A DNA stretch of 64,000 nucleotides, from NCBI RefSeq assembly GCF_003710825.1, contig NZ_RHHQ01000006.1:1-64000 (forward strand). Reading direction: 5' to 3'. The translations under genes were made by a program, and so were the position numbers. Each line of letters opens with the position of its first letter. Positions within the stretch are counted from its first letter, which is position 1. Source of the DNA: Brevibacillus fluminis (GTDB taxonomy: Bacteria > Bacillota > Bacilli > Brevibacillales > Brevibacillaceae). The notes beneath the pieces are model-generated. The model did not search any database. It saw only the letters and a list, made by a program, of their open reading frames with translations, and was not told the DNA's origin. This document shows, one piece after another, positions 53,268 through 60,229 of the stretch.

Positions 53268-54416
53268 ATGGAAACGCTAGAACAACTTATCCGTGAAGAA
53301 TGTGAACAAAGTCCGTCGAGGATGATACCGTTTGCCCGTTTCATGGAGCAAGCGCTGTACCATCCTCGCTACGGCTATTATACCGCGAATCGACCAAAAG
53401 TGGGGAAAAAAGGCGACTTTTATACAAGTGCCTCCGTGCACCCTGTTTTTGCCGAAACAATTGCAGATGCGATTGTGAGCATGATCGAGGTGCTCAAGCC
53501 GGTTCAGCCGACCATCGTGGAAATTGGCGGGGGTACGGGATATCTCATGAAGCATTTGCTCACCCGTATTCGAAACATTCAGCCTGAATTGTTCGCTAAG
53601 CTAGGTGTGATCGTTATTGAGGCCAGTCCATATCACCGCGCATTGCAGCAAGAAGCGTTTGGGCATATGACGAATCAGATTGAGTGGTATGACTCTCTTG
53701 CGGAAGCTGCCAGGGAGAGAACGGTGGAGGGCGTCATTTTTTCCAACGAATGGCTGGATGCGTTCCCGGTTCATATCGTGGAGCAAGGAAAAGACGGCTT
53801 GGCTGAGATCGGTGTCAGGTGGGATGAACAGGCCGCTGTTTTTGCAGAATGCGTTTTGCCTGCGCTTACGCCGCAAGTCAGCCGATTTTTGGCTAAGGAA
53901 AAGCTGGCTTTGGCTACGAGCATGCGTGCAGAGATTTGCCTCGGCATGCACGACGCCGTCCGCGATGTCTCCTCGCTGCTTGCCAGAGGGGCTGTCATTA
54001 CGATCGATTACGGAGATAGACAGGAGCTCTTGCATCATCCGGTACGCAATCGCGGCACCCTGATGTGCTATCATCAGCACCATGCCCACGATGATCCGTT
54101 CCGCGCGGTGGGGGAGCAGGACATGACGGCTCACGTGAATTTTTCGCTGTTAGAAAAATGGGGAGAGGAAGCGGGGCTTTCCACCGCATGGTACGGAAGG
54201 CAAGACGACTTTTTGATCAAGAGCGGAATCTTGCAAAGGCTGGTCGAGCATCAGGATCGGGATCCGTTCACAAGTGTGGCAATGAAAGTCAATCGAGCCA
54301 TCCAACAGCTGATTTTGCCTGGGGGCATGGGCGGAGTATTTAAAGTGCTCATGCAAACGAAAGATGCGCCGGAGGAGCTCACTGCTCATTTACAAAGAAA
54401 AGATGCCCGTTTTTAA
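53268..54416 (+). CDS. MidA/NDUFAF7-like SAM-dependent methyltransferase
   Basis: A 382-residue class I methyltransferase of the DUF185 family: RFMEQALYHPRYGYYT at the N-terminus, TIVEIGGGTGYLMKHLLTR as AdoMet motif I, FSNEWLDAFPVHIV, then VITIDYGDRQELLHHPVRNRGTL. NDUFAF7, the mitochondrial homologue, methylates an arginine of complex I; the bacterial target is unknown. GAGGAG precedes ATG 53268. It is divergent from the lipoprotein gene. The stop is inside the terminator stem. Confidence 0.9.
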   Translation: METLEQLIREECEQSPSRMIPFARFMEQALYHPRYGYYTANRPKVGKKGDFYTSASVHPVFAETIADAIVSMIEVLKPVQPTIVEIGGGTGYLMKHLLTRIRNIQPELFAKLGVIVIEASPYHRALQQEAFGHMTNQIEWYDSLAEAARERTVEGVIFSNEWLDAFPVHIVEQGKDGLAEIGVRWDEQAAVFAECVLPALTPQVSRFLAKEKLALATSMRAEICLGMHDAVRDVSSLLARGAVITIDYGDRQELLHHPVRNRGTLMCYHQHHAHDDPFRAVGEQDMTAHVNFSLLEKWGEEAGLSTAWYGRQDDFLIKSGILQRLVEHQDRDPFTSVAMKVNRAIQQLILPGGMGGVFKVLMQTKDAPEELTAHLQRKDARF

Positions 54417-54431
54417 CGGAGCATCTTTTTT
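54401..54431 (+). terminator. Terminator overlapping the methyltransferase stop codon
   Basis: AGATGCCCGT and ACGGAGCATCT form a stem with one mismatch around the TAA, followed by TTTTTT. Confidence 0.8.
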
Positions 54432-54450
54432 AGATTCGCTGATTATAAAC

Positions 54451-54479
54451 AAAAAAACGGCGTCTCAGCCGTTTTTTTG
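54451..54479 (-). terminator. Terminator for the DUF2626 gene
   Basis: AAAAAAACGGC and GCCGTTTTTTT form a perfect stem around GTCTCA; works on both strands. Confidence 0.9.
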
Positions 54480-54495
54480 CGAAAGTCCCGTTTGA

Positions 54496-54768
54496 CTACA
54501 TCAGTAGCAGGCTTGCCAAGGAATGCTCCTCAGCAGGTCCTACCGGCATTACCAACATGGTGTAGTACGTAAAGCCGACAAAAGAGACAAACATAAATCC
54601 AAAGAAGATTTTTACGTACGTTCTTTCAGACAAATTCATGTAGCCCAAGGACAGGAAAAAGGCGGTTAAGCCGAGAAAGATCAGCGCCATAGGGTATAAG
54701 CCACCCCAGAACGCCATCAAAGAGAACATCAGTGTCCAGAAGCTAAGCACGCGAAACATGCGATCCAT
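54496..54768 (-). CDS. DUF2626 family membrane protein (YqgY)
   Basis: A 90-residue protein with three hydrophobic helices: FRVLSFWTLMFSLMAFWGGL, ALIFLGLTAFFLSLGYM and KIFFGFMFVSFVGFTYYTML. The start MDRMFRVLSFWT and the LNLSERTY-type linker match DUF2626, named YqgY in Bacillus. ATG 54768 has AAAGGGGTGA five bases before it. Function unknown. Confidence 0.87.
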   Translation of the reverse strand: MDRMFRVLSFWTLMFSLMAFWGGLYPMALIFLGLTAFFLSLGYMNLSERTYVKIFFGFMFVSFVGFTYYTMLVMPVGPAEEHSLASLLLM

Positions 54769-54890
54769 CTGTATCACCCCTTTGGCAAATAACCTGCATG
54801 CATATGGAACTATTAGCAAGATTTCCTTTCCATTATATAGGACAGGAAGAAACGTGTAAACGGTTCTAATTTTGTCCGTTTTATGACGAG

Positions 54891-55601
54891 CTATTGAACA
54901 GGCTCAGCCAAACGAAACACCGTGTACGTGCAGGATTTGCAGCCGGAAAGCATCGACTCTTCTTCCTTTAACTCAATTTCTCCAAAATACGCTTCGAATA
55001 TTCCGTGAAGCAGGGCGTTGTGCATTTTGCACACCATGCCGGAGAAGCGCTTGGTCGACTCCATGAAGGTACAGTTGTAAACACGGAAGCGCAATGTTTG
55101 TGTATCAAGAAGCTCGATCTCCGGCTTCAGCCCTTGGGCGATCACAAGGCGTTCCATGTGCTGCAGCGTTTTTTCCAAGTCTTCCTTCGGATTGAGCGGT
55201 CGTTCCATCATCGCGCGCTTTGCGGCCTCAATGCCCATTCGGTGGCCCATGGTCACCAGGGCAGCTTCGCCGGCAGGGCCGAGTGAAAGCAACGCCTCGA
55301 TGGCGATATCAGCGAGGAACCGATAATCGCGAGGCGGGAACTGCAGGTTGACGACCTGGTCGGAGAGCGAGTAAAGACGGCTCGGTCTGCCGCCTTTTCC
55401 GCTTTTGTCCGAAATAGACTTTAACAGATCGACGTCCTCGAGCTTCGTCAGATGAAGGCGGGCGACGTTCGGATGGATGGTGAACTGGTCTGCAATCTCT
55501 TGTACGGTAACAGCATTTTTTTGCGATGCGACGAACTGGTATATGGAAAACCGGGTGGGGTCGGCCAATGCGCTCGTTAACTTTTGGGTATCGCTATCCA
55601 T
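54891..55601 (-). CDS. SufR-like helix-turn-helix regulator with C-terminal cysteines
   Basis: A 236-residue transcriptional regulator. N-terminal winged helix: LTSALADPTRFSIYQFVAS and VQEIADQFTIHPNVARLHLTKLEDVDLL. The C-terminal part has four conserved-looking cysteines: YNCTF, MVCKMH, SGCKSC near residues 175-225, the arrangement of the SufR/redox-sensing group (two separated cysteines, then a CxxC pair). Fe-S cluster binding is inferred, not shown. ATG 55601 follows AAAGGGGAG. It is divergent from the mgsR-like gene. Confidence 0.8.
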   Translation of the reverse strand: MDSDTQKLTSALADPTRFSIYQFVASQKNAVTVQEIADQFTIHPNVARLHLTKLEDVDLLKSISDKSGKGGRPSRLYSLSDQVVNLQFPPRDYRFLADIAIEALLSLGPAGEAALVTMGHRMGIEAAKRAMMERPLNPKEDLEKTLQHMERLVIAQGLKPEIELLDTQTLRFRVYNCTFMESTKRFSGMVCKMHNALLHGIFEAYFGEIELKEEESMLSGCKSCTYTVFRLAEPVQ

Positions 55602-55942
55602 TTGAATCTCCCCTTTCAGATAGCCTGATCAATGGAAACGTCCACCGAAACGTTCGGCGGTCAAATACTTGCGGCAACTCGATCGCCACTCATGATGGGC
55701 AGGCGATCGAAGCGACCCGCCTTCCTCAAGAGAAAATTGCTCAGTTGCGCGTTTTGTATTAGTGTAGCCGATTTTTTCAATCTTGTTAAGAATAGAGTGC
55801 GTGGATAACTGTTTAAGGTAATATTTTAAATTAAACACTATTGACACAGTGTTAATGGAAGTTCTATAATTTCATCAAAAGGGACGGTCTCTTTGCCCAT
55901 AACTGATGCGTGAAAGAGAACCACATTAAGGAGGTATCGCTC
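55602..55942. other. Divergent intergenic region with two palindromes
   Basis: CCACCGAA-ACG-TTCGGCGG lies at 55642-55660, and TCGATCGCC (55679-55687) pairs with GGCGATCGA (55702-55710). On the minus strand both would be in the 5' leader of the SufR-like gene. An inverted repeat and promoter for the plus-strand gene lie at 55831-55870. No gene seen. Confidence 0.55.
55831..55870 (+). promoter_or_regulatory. Promoter and operator of the mgsR-like gene
   Basis: TTGACA (55841-55846) and TATAAT (55865-55870), both perfect, are 18 bases apart. TTAAACACT (55831-55839) and AGTGTTAA (55848-55855) form an inverted repeat over the -35 box, a likely repressor site. The divergently encoded SufR-like protein is the nearest candidate. 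Confidence 0.7.
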
Positions 55943-56341
55943 ATGACAGCAGTGGCAGTTGAACAGAAACTGACGTTTTTTACATATCCAAGTTGTACGT
56001 CCTGTCGGAAGGCAAAATCGTGGTTATTAGAAAACGGAATTTCTTTTGAAGAGCGCCATCTGTTTAAAAATCCTCCGACGGCGCAAGAGCTTCTTGACAT
56101 CATCAAGATGACGACCAACGGACTGGACGAAATTCTATCGACTCGCAGCCAGAAGTTCAAAGGCTTGGATCGGGATATTAACGATATGTCCGTAAGTGAG
56201 CTGTTGGAAATGTTAAGCGATGAGCCGCGGTTGCTGAAGCGTCCGATTTTGACTGATGGGGAAAACTTGATCATCGGCTACAATGCACAAGCTATGAAAA
56301 AAATTCTTTCGCCGCGCGGTAGCAAGCGTACGTGCGCGTAA
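55943..56341 (+). CDS. Spx/MgsR-family regulator (ArsC fold)
   Basis: A 132-residue ArsC-like protein. FFTYPSCTSCRKAKSWLLEN has the CxxC redox switch found in Spx and MgsR. Further features are FEERHLFKNPPTAQELLDI and the RPILTDGENLIIGYNA C-terminal stretch. MgsR binds RNA polymerase and modulates stress genes in Bacillus. Neighbours YqgX and YqgY support the yqgZ/mgsR identification. AAGGAGG ends eight bases before the ATG at 55943. Confidence 0.85.
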   Translation: MTAVAVEQKLTFFTYPSCTSCRKAKSWLLENGISFEERHLFKNPPTAQELLDIIKMTTNGLDEILSTRSQKFKGLDRDINDMSVSELLEMLSDEPRLLKRPILTDGENLIIGYNAQAMKKILSPRGSKRTCA

Positions 56342-56364
56342 AGGACAAATAGATGGGAGAAAAA

Positions 56365-56395
56365 AAGAGGAGCACCGGTTGCTGCCTCTTTTTTC
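56365..56395 (+). terminator. Terminator after the mgsR-like gene
   Basis: AAGAGGAGC folds with GCTGCCTCTT around CACCGGTT, followed by TTTTC. Confidence 0.75.
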
Positions 56396-56462
56396 TTTTC
56401 GGGTTCAACCTTACAATGAGAGATGATAAATGGGCGTCTTTACAGTCAAAGGAGGAGGCACT

Positions 56463-57230
56463 TTGCATACATATGAGACATTGATGGTTGCTGTGGTTGA
56501 TGGGATCGCGACAATTACCCTAAACCGGCCGCATGTACGCAATGCGATCAGCTTGCGAATGGTGGAGGAACTGCATGAGTTACTTGACATTCTTGAACAG
56601 GATACGACGGTCAAGGTGCTGATTTTTACGGGAGCGGGCAGTACGTTCATTTCCGGGGGGGATTTGGAAGAGTTCCTGTCCGTGCGTGGGGAGGAGGCAT
56701 ATCCACGGCTGCGCAAAGTGGGCGATCTCCTCGACAGACTCGATGCGTTCAGCAAACCGACGATTGCGATGATCAACGGCACGGCGATCGGCGGCGGCTG
56801 CGAATTCGCCGCATCCTGCCATTTCCGCCTTGCAAGCAATGCTGCAAAGATCGGCTTTGTCCAAATCGGCATGCACATTACGACCGGCTGGGGCGGAGGC
56901 AGCCGTCTGCTTTCCAAGCTGTCCGAGGGGCAGGCGTTGACTCTGCTTTTGACGGGGGAGCGGCTTGATGCAAAGCGCGCGAAAGAGCTTGGCTTTGTCG
57001 ACGACTGTTTCCCACCGGAAGAATTGGACGCAAAGGTGCATGCTTTTGCCCAATCGATCGCAACACAGCCACTTGAAGGCATTCAAGCGTATTTGCGCCT
57101 TTTGGGTTGGAAGCGCGCGGGCATTCATGAAACGGAACGCGTGGAGATGGAAATCAGGCAATGCACCGGGATGTGGGGCAGCGAGCCGCATCTGTCCGTC
57201 GTCCAACAGTTCCTTGGCAAGTCTAAGTAG
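56463..57230 (+). CDS. Enoyl-CoA hydratase/isomerase family protein
   Basis: A 255-residue crotonase-fold enzyme. ATITLNRPHVRNAISLRMVEELHELL is the N-terminal motif; GAGSTFISGGDLEEF is the oxyanion loop; MINGTAIGGGCEFAASCHFRLAS follows; GFVQIGMHITTGWGGGSRLL includes the active-site strand. The catalytic pair of typical hydratases (Glu-Glu) is not fully preserved (G-M-H-I in place of a Glu position), so the reaction is uncertain. TTG 56463 is chosen because AAAGGAGG lies seven bases upstream. Confidence 0.85.
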   Translation: MHTYETLMVAVVDGIATITLNRPHVRNAISLRMVEELHELLDILEQDTTVKVLIFTGAGSTFISGGDLEEFLSVRGEEAYPRLRKVGDLLDRLDAFSKPTIAMINGTAIGGGCEFAASCHFRLASNAAKIGFVQIGMHITTGWGGGSRLLSKLSEGQALTLLLTGERLDAKRAKELGFVDDCFPPEELDAKVHAFAQSIATQPLEGIQAYLRLLGWKRAGIHETERVEMEIRQCTGMWGSEPHLSVVQQFLGKSK

Positions 57231-57331
57231 GGGAAAAAGAGCAAGTAGGTTTACTCTCGTTTAAATAAGGACATGCTTGGAGATACTTTTCTAGTAGATG
57301 GCGATTCTACCAGAGTATAAACGGGCATAGG

Positions 57332-57391
57332 ATAAAGTACATCATTTTATCAAAGACGTCCGGTATCCCAACGACCGGGCATGTACTTTAT
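57332..57391 (+). promoter_or_regulatory. Long hairpin in the rsfA leader
   Basis: ATAAAGTACAT (57332-57342) and ATGTACTTTAT (57381-57391) are perfect 11-bp partners. Inside, CCGG near 57360 and CCGG near 57375 can pair again. The stem ends just before the ribosome site GGGAGGG, so it may control rsfA expression. It matches no riboswitch class I know. Confidence 0.5.
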
Positions 57392-57412
57392 GAAGCGGGA
57401 GGGACTTCACAT

Positions 57413-58081
57413 ATGGTAGCTTCCAGACAAGATGCTTGGACAGACGATGATGATTTGGTATTGGCCGAGGTAACGCTTCGGCATATTCGTGATGGAGGAA
57501 CCCAGCTTGCCGCTTTCGAGGAAGTTGGACAGCGATTGGGTCGGACAGCAGCCGCATGCGGTTTCCGCTGGAACAGTGCCGTGCGGAAGCGATATGACGC
57601 TGCGATCGCGATTGCGAAAGGGCAGCGCCAGCAACTGAAAAAGAACGGGCGGGCAGTTACCGCAGCCGTTCGCACTGAATTTGCCACTGAGGCGCCACCG
57701 AGCCTTCCTCAGTCACCGCCGGTGGTCACCCCTGCGGCTACCGCGACGATTGTGCCGGAAATGCCGGAACCAATCGCAGGAGACACGGAGAGCGAGCTGG
57801 ATGCTGCCATTCGGGTCCTTATGAATCAGAAGGAATTGTCGCGCCGTGTCAAGCAGTTGGAAATCGAGCTTGCCAACAATCAGATGCAGCTCAAAGAAGT
57901 GCGTGAAGAAAATCAGCGGCTGAAAAAAGATATGGAGACCGTGCAAGATGTGAACGAGGATTACAAAGCACTCGTACAAATAATGGAGCGTGCTCGCAAG
58001 CTTGCCTTTTTAAAGGAAGAAGAATCGGCGAAGCCGGTTTTCAAAATGGACTCTAACGGCAACCTAGAACGGATTGAATAG
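57413..58081 (+). CDS. RsfA-family prespore transcription regulator
   Basis: A 222-residue Myb/SANT-like regulator. The N-terminal domain VASRQDAWTDDDDLVLAEVTLRHIRDGGTQLAAFEEVGQRLGRTAAACGFRWN is nearly the RsfA signature. A Pro-rich linker (residues 98-125) leads to a coiled coil (RRVKQLEIELANNQMQLKEV, then EENQRLKKDMETVQD). In Bacillus RsfA adjusts sigma-F-dependent gene expression in the forespore. GGGAGGG lies before the ATG. YlbP follows on the other strand, as ylbO-ylbP in Bacillus. Confidence 0.88.
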   Translation: MVASRQDAWTDDDDLVLAEVTLRHIRDGGTQLAAFEEVGQRLGRTAAACGFRWNSAVRKRYDAAIAIAKGQRQQLKKNGRAVTAAVRTEFATEAPPSLPQSPPVVTPAATATIVPEMPEPIAGDTESELDAAIRVLMNQKELSRRVKQLEIELANNQMQLKEVREENQRLKKDMETVQDVNEDYKALVQIMERARKLAFLKEEESAKPVFKMDSNGNLERIE

Positions 58082-58092
58082 GGTAGTTTGGT

Positions 58093-58130
58093 AAAAAAAA
58101 GAAGCGGTGCATTTGCCCCGCTTCTTTTGC
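58093..58130. terminator. Bidirectional terminator between rsfA and ylbP
   Basis: AAAAGAAGCGG and CCGCTTCTTTT flank TGCATTTGCC, with A and T runs on each side. Confidence 0.9.
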
Positions 58131-58138
58131 ATGTTTCG

Positions 58139-58606
58139 TTACTCTTGCATTTGAACGTTTTCAGGAAGCCAAACGTATGGGTTTTCACCACGGTCCCGGA
58201 TGAAGTTGTATTTCACCGGAGTCAGGCCCATTTTCAACCAGAATTGATCGGCACGACAGCGCGAATTCGTTTTGATCGGCATTCCGAAGCTTTTCGCATG
58301 TTCAACCAGAGCGGTTCCCAAGTCTTTTCCGCGATACTCCGGCAGCACTTCCAGTTTCCACAGCTCGAAATAATCTTGCGGCGGTTGGAAGTAACGATCG
58401 TATTTGCCGTCAATTTTGTAGAGGCTCATACGGGCAACGAGGCGATCGCCATCATAAATTCCGTAAAACGGGGAATCCGAATCGTTTTCTACGATATTAG
58501 CCTCCAAGTCTTCCTTCATCGAAAGCTCTTCCAAACCAAATTCGCGAAATTTTTGAAACTCCTCGAGCGTTTTGTAATTGATGCTCAGGCGTTTTACTTC
58601 GTACAT
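58139..58606 (-). CDS. ylbP: YlbP-type GNAT acetyltransferase
   Basis: A 155-residue N-acetyltransferase. FYGIYDGDRLVARMSLYKID and YFELWKLEVLPEYRGKDLGTALVEHAKSFG (acetyl-CoA loop RGKDLG) are GNAT features; RCRADQFWLKMGLTPVKYNF and the C-terminal GENPYVWLPE are YlbP-like. The substrate is unknown. ATG 58606 follows GAGAGGAG with a long ten-base spacer; a TTG at 58615 overlaps the site. Confidence 0.88.
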   Translation of the reverse strand: MYEVKRLSINYKTLEEFQKFREFGLEELSMKEDLEANIVENDSDSPFYGIYDGDRLVARMSLYKIDGKYDRYFQPPQDYFELWKLEVLPEYRGKDLGTALVEHAKSFGMPIKTNSRCRADQFWLKMGLTPVKYNFIRDRGENPYVWLPENVQMQE

Positions 58607-59105
58607 GAAAACCAAACTCCTCTCGAAACGATGTCCTCAACCAATCTTTCTCTTCTATTATACACAATACGAGCTACAAATTCTCTACAGGATCGAAATT
58701 GCCCCTAGGGTGAAGTACATCTGTAGTTTGCCCAATTTAAAATCTAGTCCGCCATTTATAAAAAAATCGACGAAAAATTTGCGGTCCGTACACGAAAATT
58801 TCATCTAGAACGAATAAGATTCATTGAACGTTTTTTAAATCTTTGGTATTCTTTTGATAAGTATTCATAATCAAAACCTTTTGACAGCCAGCGATTCAAG
58901 GCTGAATTCGGTTTGGGAGGTGCAGCAGGACGCTGGTGGCTCTTGGTTCAGAATTTTCAGCCCTTTTACTATGCTAAACCTGGAGTTTTCAAAAAAATAA
59001 TCAACATACATGGAGGGATATCTCCTCCATTTGCAGAAATAGGATGTTTATGTTGACTCATTTGGAAAAAATCGACAAAGCATTTGTGCAAAGGAGGGAT
59101 GGAGC
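58607..59105. other. AT-rich region with a candidate structured RNA and a hairpin
   Basis: A promoter-like TTGGTA-17-CATAAT (58843-58871) is followed by interleaved pairing segments at about 58890-58970. A perfect inverted repeat, ATGGAGG (59010-59016) with CCTCCAT (59024-59030), lies near the DUF3397 ribosome site. The first 230 bases are AT-rich without recognisable content; no gene seen. Confidence 0.5.
58878..58972 (+). ncRNA. Candidate structured RNA with interleaved stems
   Basis: Starting after the promoter at 58843-58871, CCAGCG (about 58889) pairs with CGCTGG (about 58931), and GGCTGAA (about 58901) pairs with TTCAGCC (about 58959), followed by CTTTTAC. The two stems interleave, so they form a pseudoknot or exclude each other, as in switching RNAs. 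No known class matches. It could act as a leader of the DUF3397 gene or as a free RNA. Confidence 0.35.
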
Positions 59106-59504
59106 ATGGCAATACTGGCTTCAATATGGTCCTATTTTTGGGCAGTGCTCACCGCTTTGCCGATTGTCGGTTTTGTTCTTGTATATGCAATCGCGTTTTT
59201 CGTCAAAAAGAATCATCATGACGCCTTAACATGGTCGATTACTATATCGAATGTTCTGCTTATTCGGGCAGTTGCTGCTGCGTACGGGGTGATATGGCCC
59301 AATGCGATGTCGGTTTGGCTGTGGATCGTCTTGTTATTTCTGGGCATCGCCTTACTGATCGGGTGGATGCAAATCAAGGTGCGCGGCAAGATATCGCTCT
59401 CTAAAATCGGTTTTTCGACGTGGCGTATCACGTTTGTCCTCTTTGGCTTAGCCTACATTATGCTTTTTAGTACCGGCATTTGGAAAAGTATGCAATTTGT
59501 TTAA
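59106..59504 (+). CDS. DUF3397 family membrane protein
   Basis: A 132-residue protein with four hydrophobic helices (residues 5-30, 48-65, 68-90, 105-125) and a basic loop (QIKVRGKISLSKIG). The arrangement and location near ylbP and bshC suggest the DUF3397 family, an uncharacterised membrane family of Bacillales. AAGGAGGGATGGAGC precedes the ATG. The XRE-cupin gene follows in the same direction with no clear terminator between. Confidence 0.7.
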   Translation: MAILASIWSYFWAVLTALPIVGFVLVYAIAFFVKKNHHDALTWSITISNVLLIRAVAAAYGVIWPNAMSVWLWIVLLFLGIALLIGWMQIKVRGKISLSKIGFSTWRITFVLFGLAYIMLFSTGIWKSMQFV

Positions 59505-59547
59505 CGCGCCAAAAGATAGAAAAGAGAGGGAAAGAGGGTCGAATGCT

Positions 59548-60105
59548 ATGCGCCTCCCAATTGAAATGATCGGCAATAAAATTCGCACGATTCGCAAGGA
59601 AAAAGGATTTACCCTGGAAAACATGGCCTCGAAAACAGGGCTGAGCAAAGGTTTGCTGAGCCAGGTGGAACGCGGGATTTCACAGCCGTCGCTCGATTCC
59701 TTGTGGAAGATCACCAAAGCACTTGAAGCCTCGATGGTCCATTTCTTTGAAGAGATCGACCAGAAGCACGTTCATGTGATCCGCAAGCAAAAACGCCGCC
59801 AACTGATGTTCCCTGATTCGGCGGGTACCTTCTCGCTCTTGTCTGCAAGCGGTGGTGCCAAGCTGGCGATGCTGGAAGTACGTCTGCAGCCCGGCGAGAT
59901 TGTCAAAGAAACGCTCGTACAAACCGAAGGGGAAGAATGTCTGGCTATCATCTCCGGTACCGTTACCGCGCGTCTTGGGGAAGAGGAGTACATTTTAACC
60001 GAAGGCGACAGTTTGTACCTTGCCAGCACCCAATCCCATCAGATTGAAAATACGGGTGAAGTCGAGGCGACCATCATTTGGTCCGTCACCCCATCGCAAC
60101 TGTAG
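59548..60105 (+). CDS. XRE-family regulator with a cupin domain
   Basis: A 185-residue regulator. N-terminal HTH: IGNKIRTIRKEKGFTLENMASKTGLSKGLLSQVERGISQPSLDSLWKITKAL (about 7-60). C-terminal cupin: LEVRLQPGEIVKETLV, then EGEECLAIISGTVTARLGEEEYILTEGDSLYLAS and HQIENTGE. Such proteins often sense amino acids, polyamines or sugars. The target is unknown. GAGGG precedes ATG 59548. Confidence 0.9.
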   Translation: MRLPIEMIGNKIRTIRKEKGFTLENMASKTGLSKGLLSQVERGISQPSLDSLWKITKALEASMVHFFEEIDQKHVHVIRKQKRRQLMFPDSAGTFSLLSASGGAKLAMLEVRLQPGEIVKETLVQTEGEECLAIISGTVTARLGEEEYILTEGDSLYLASTQSHQIENTGEVEATIIWSVTPSQL

Positions 60106-60128
60106 CGCTCGCTTGTATGGCGGAAGCA

Positions 60129-60166
60129 AGAAGGCAACCCTACACTTTGGGTTGCCTTGTTTTTTC
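60129..60166 (+). terminator. Terminator after the XRE-cupin gene
   Basis: AAGGCAACCC and GGGTTGCCTT form a 10-bp stem around TACACTTT, followed by GTTTTTTC. Confidence 0.9.
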
Positions 60167-60183
60167 CCTAAATCGTTGTCTCG

Positions 60184-60192
60184 TGCTATAAT
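60184..60192 (+). promoter_or_regulatory. Extended -10 promoter of bshC
   Basis: TGCTATAAT (60184-60192) is a perfect extended -10; no good -35 is present. It lies 38 bases before the start. Confidence 0.55.
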
Positions 60193-60229
60193 CTTAAGTG
60201 ACGGAAAAAAAGTAAGTAAGGAGCGTACC

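Noticed and set aside
57332..57391. Purine or preQ1 riboswitch before rsfA
   Set aside because: The outer stem is present but the conserved junction bases of these classes are not, and the gene does not fit.
58607..58880. Insertion-sequence remnant in the AT-rich region after ylbP
   Set aside because: No terminal inverted repeats, target duplication or transposase fragment could be seen.
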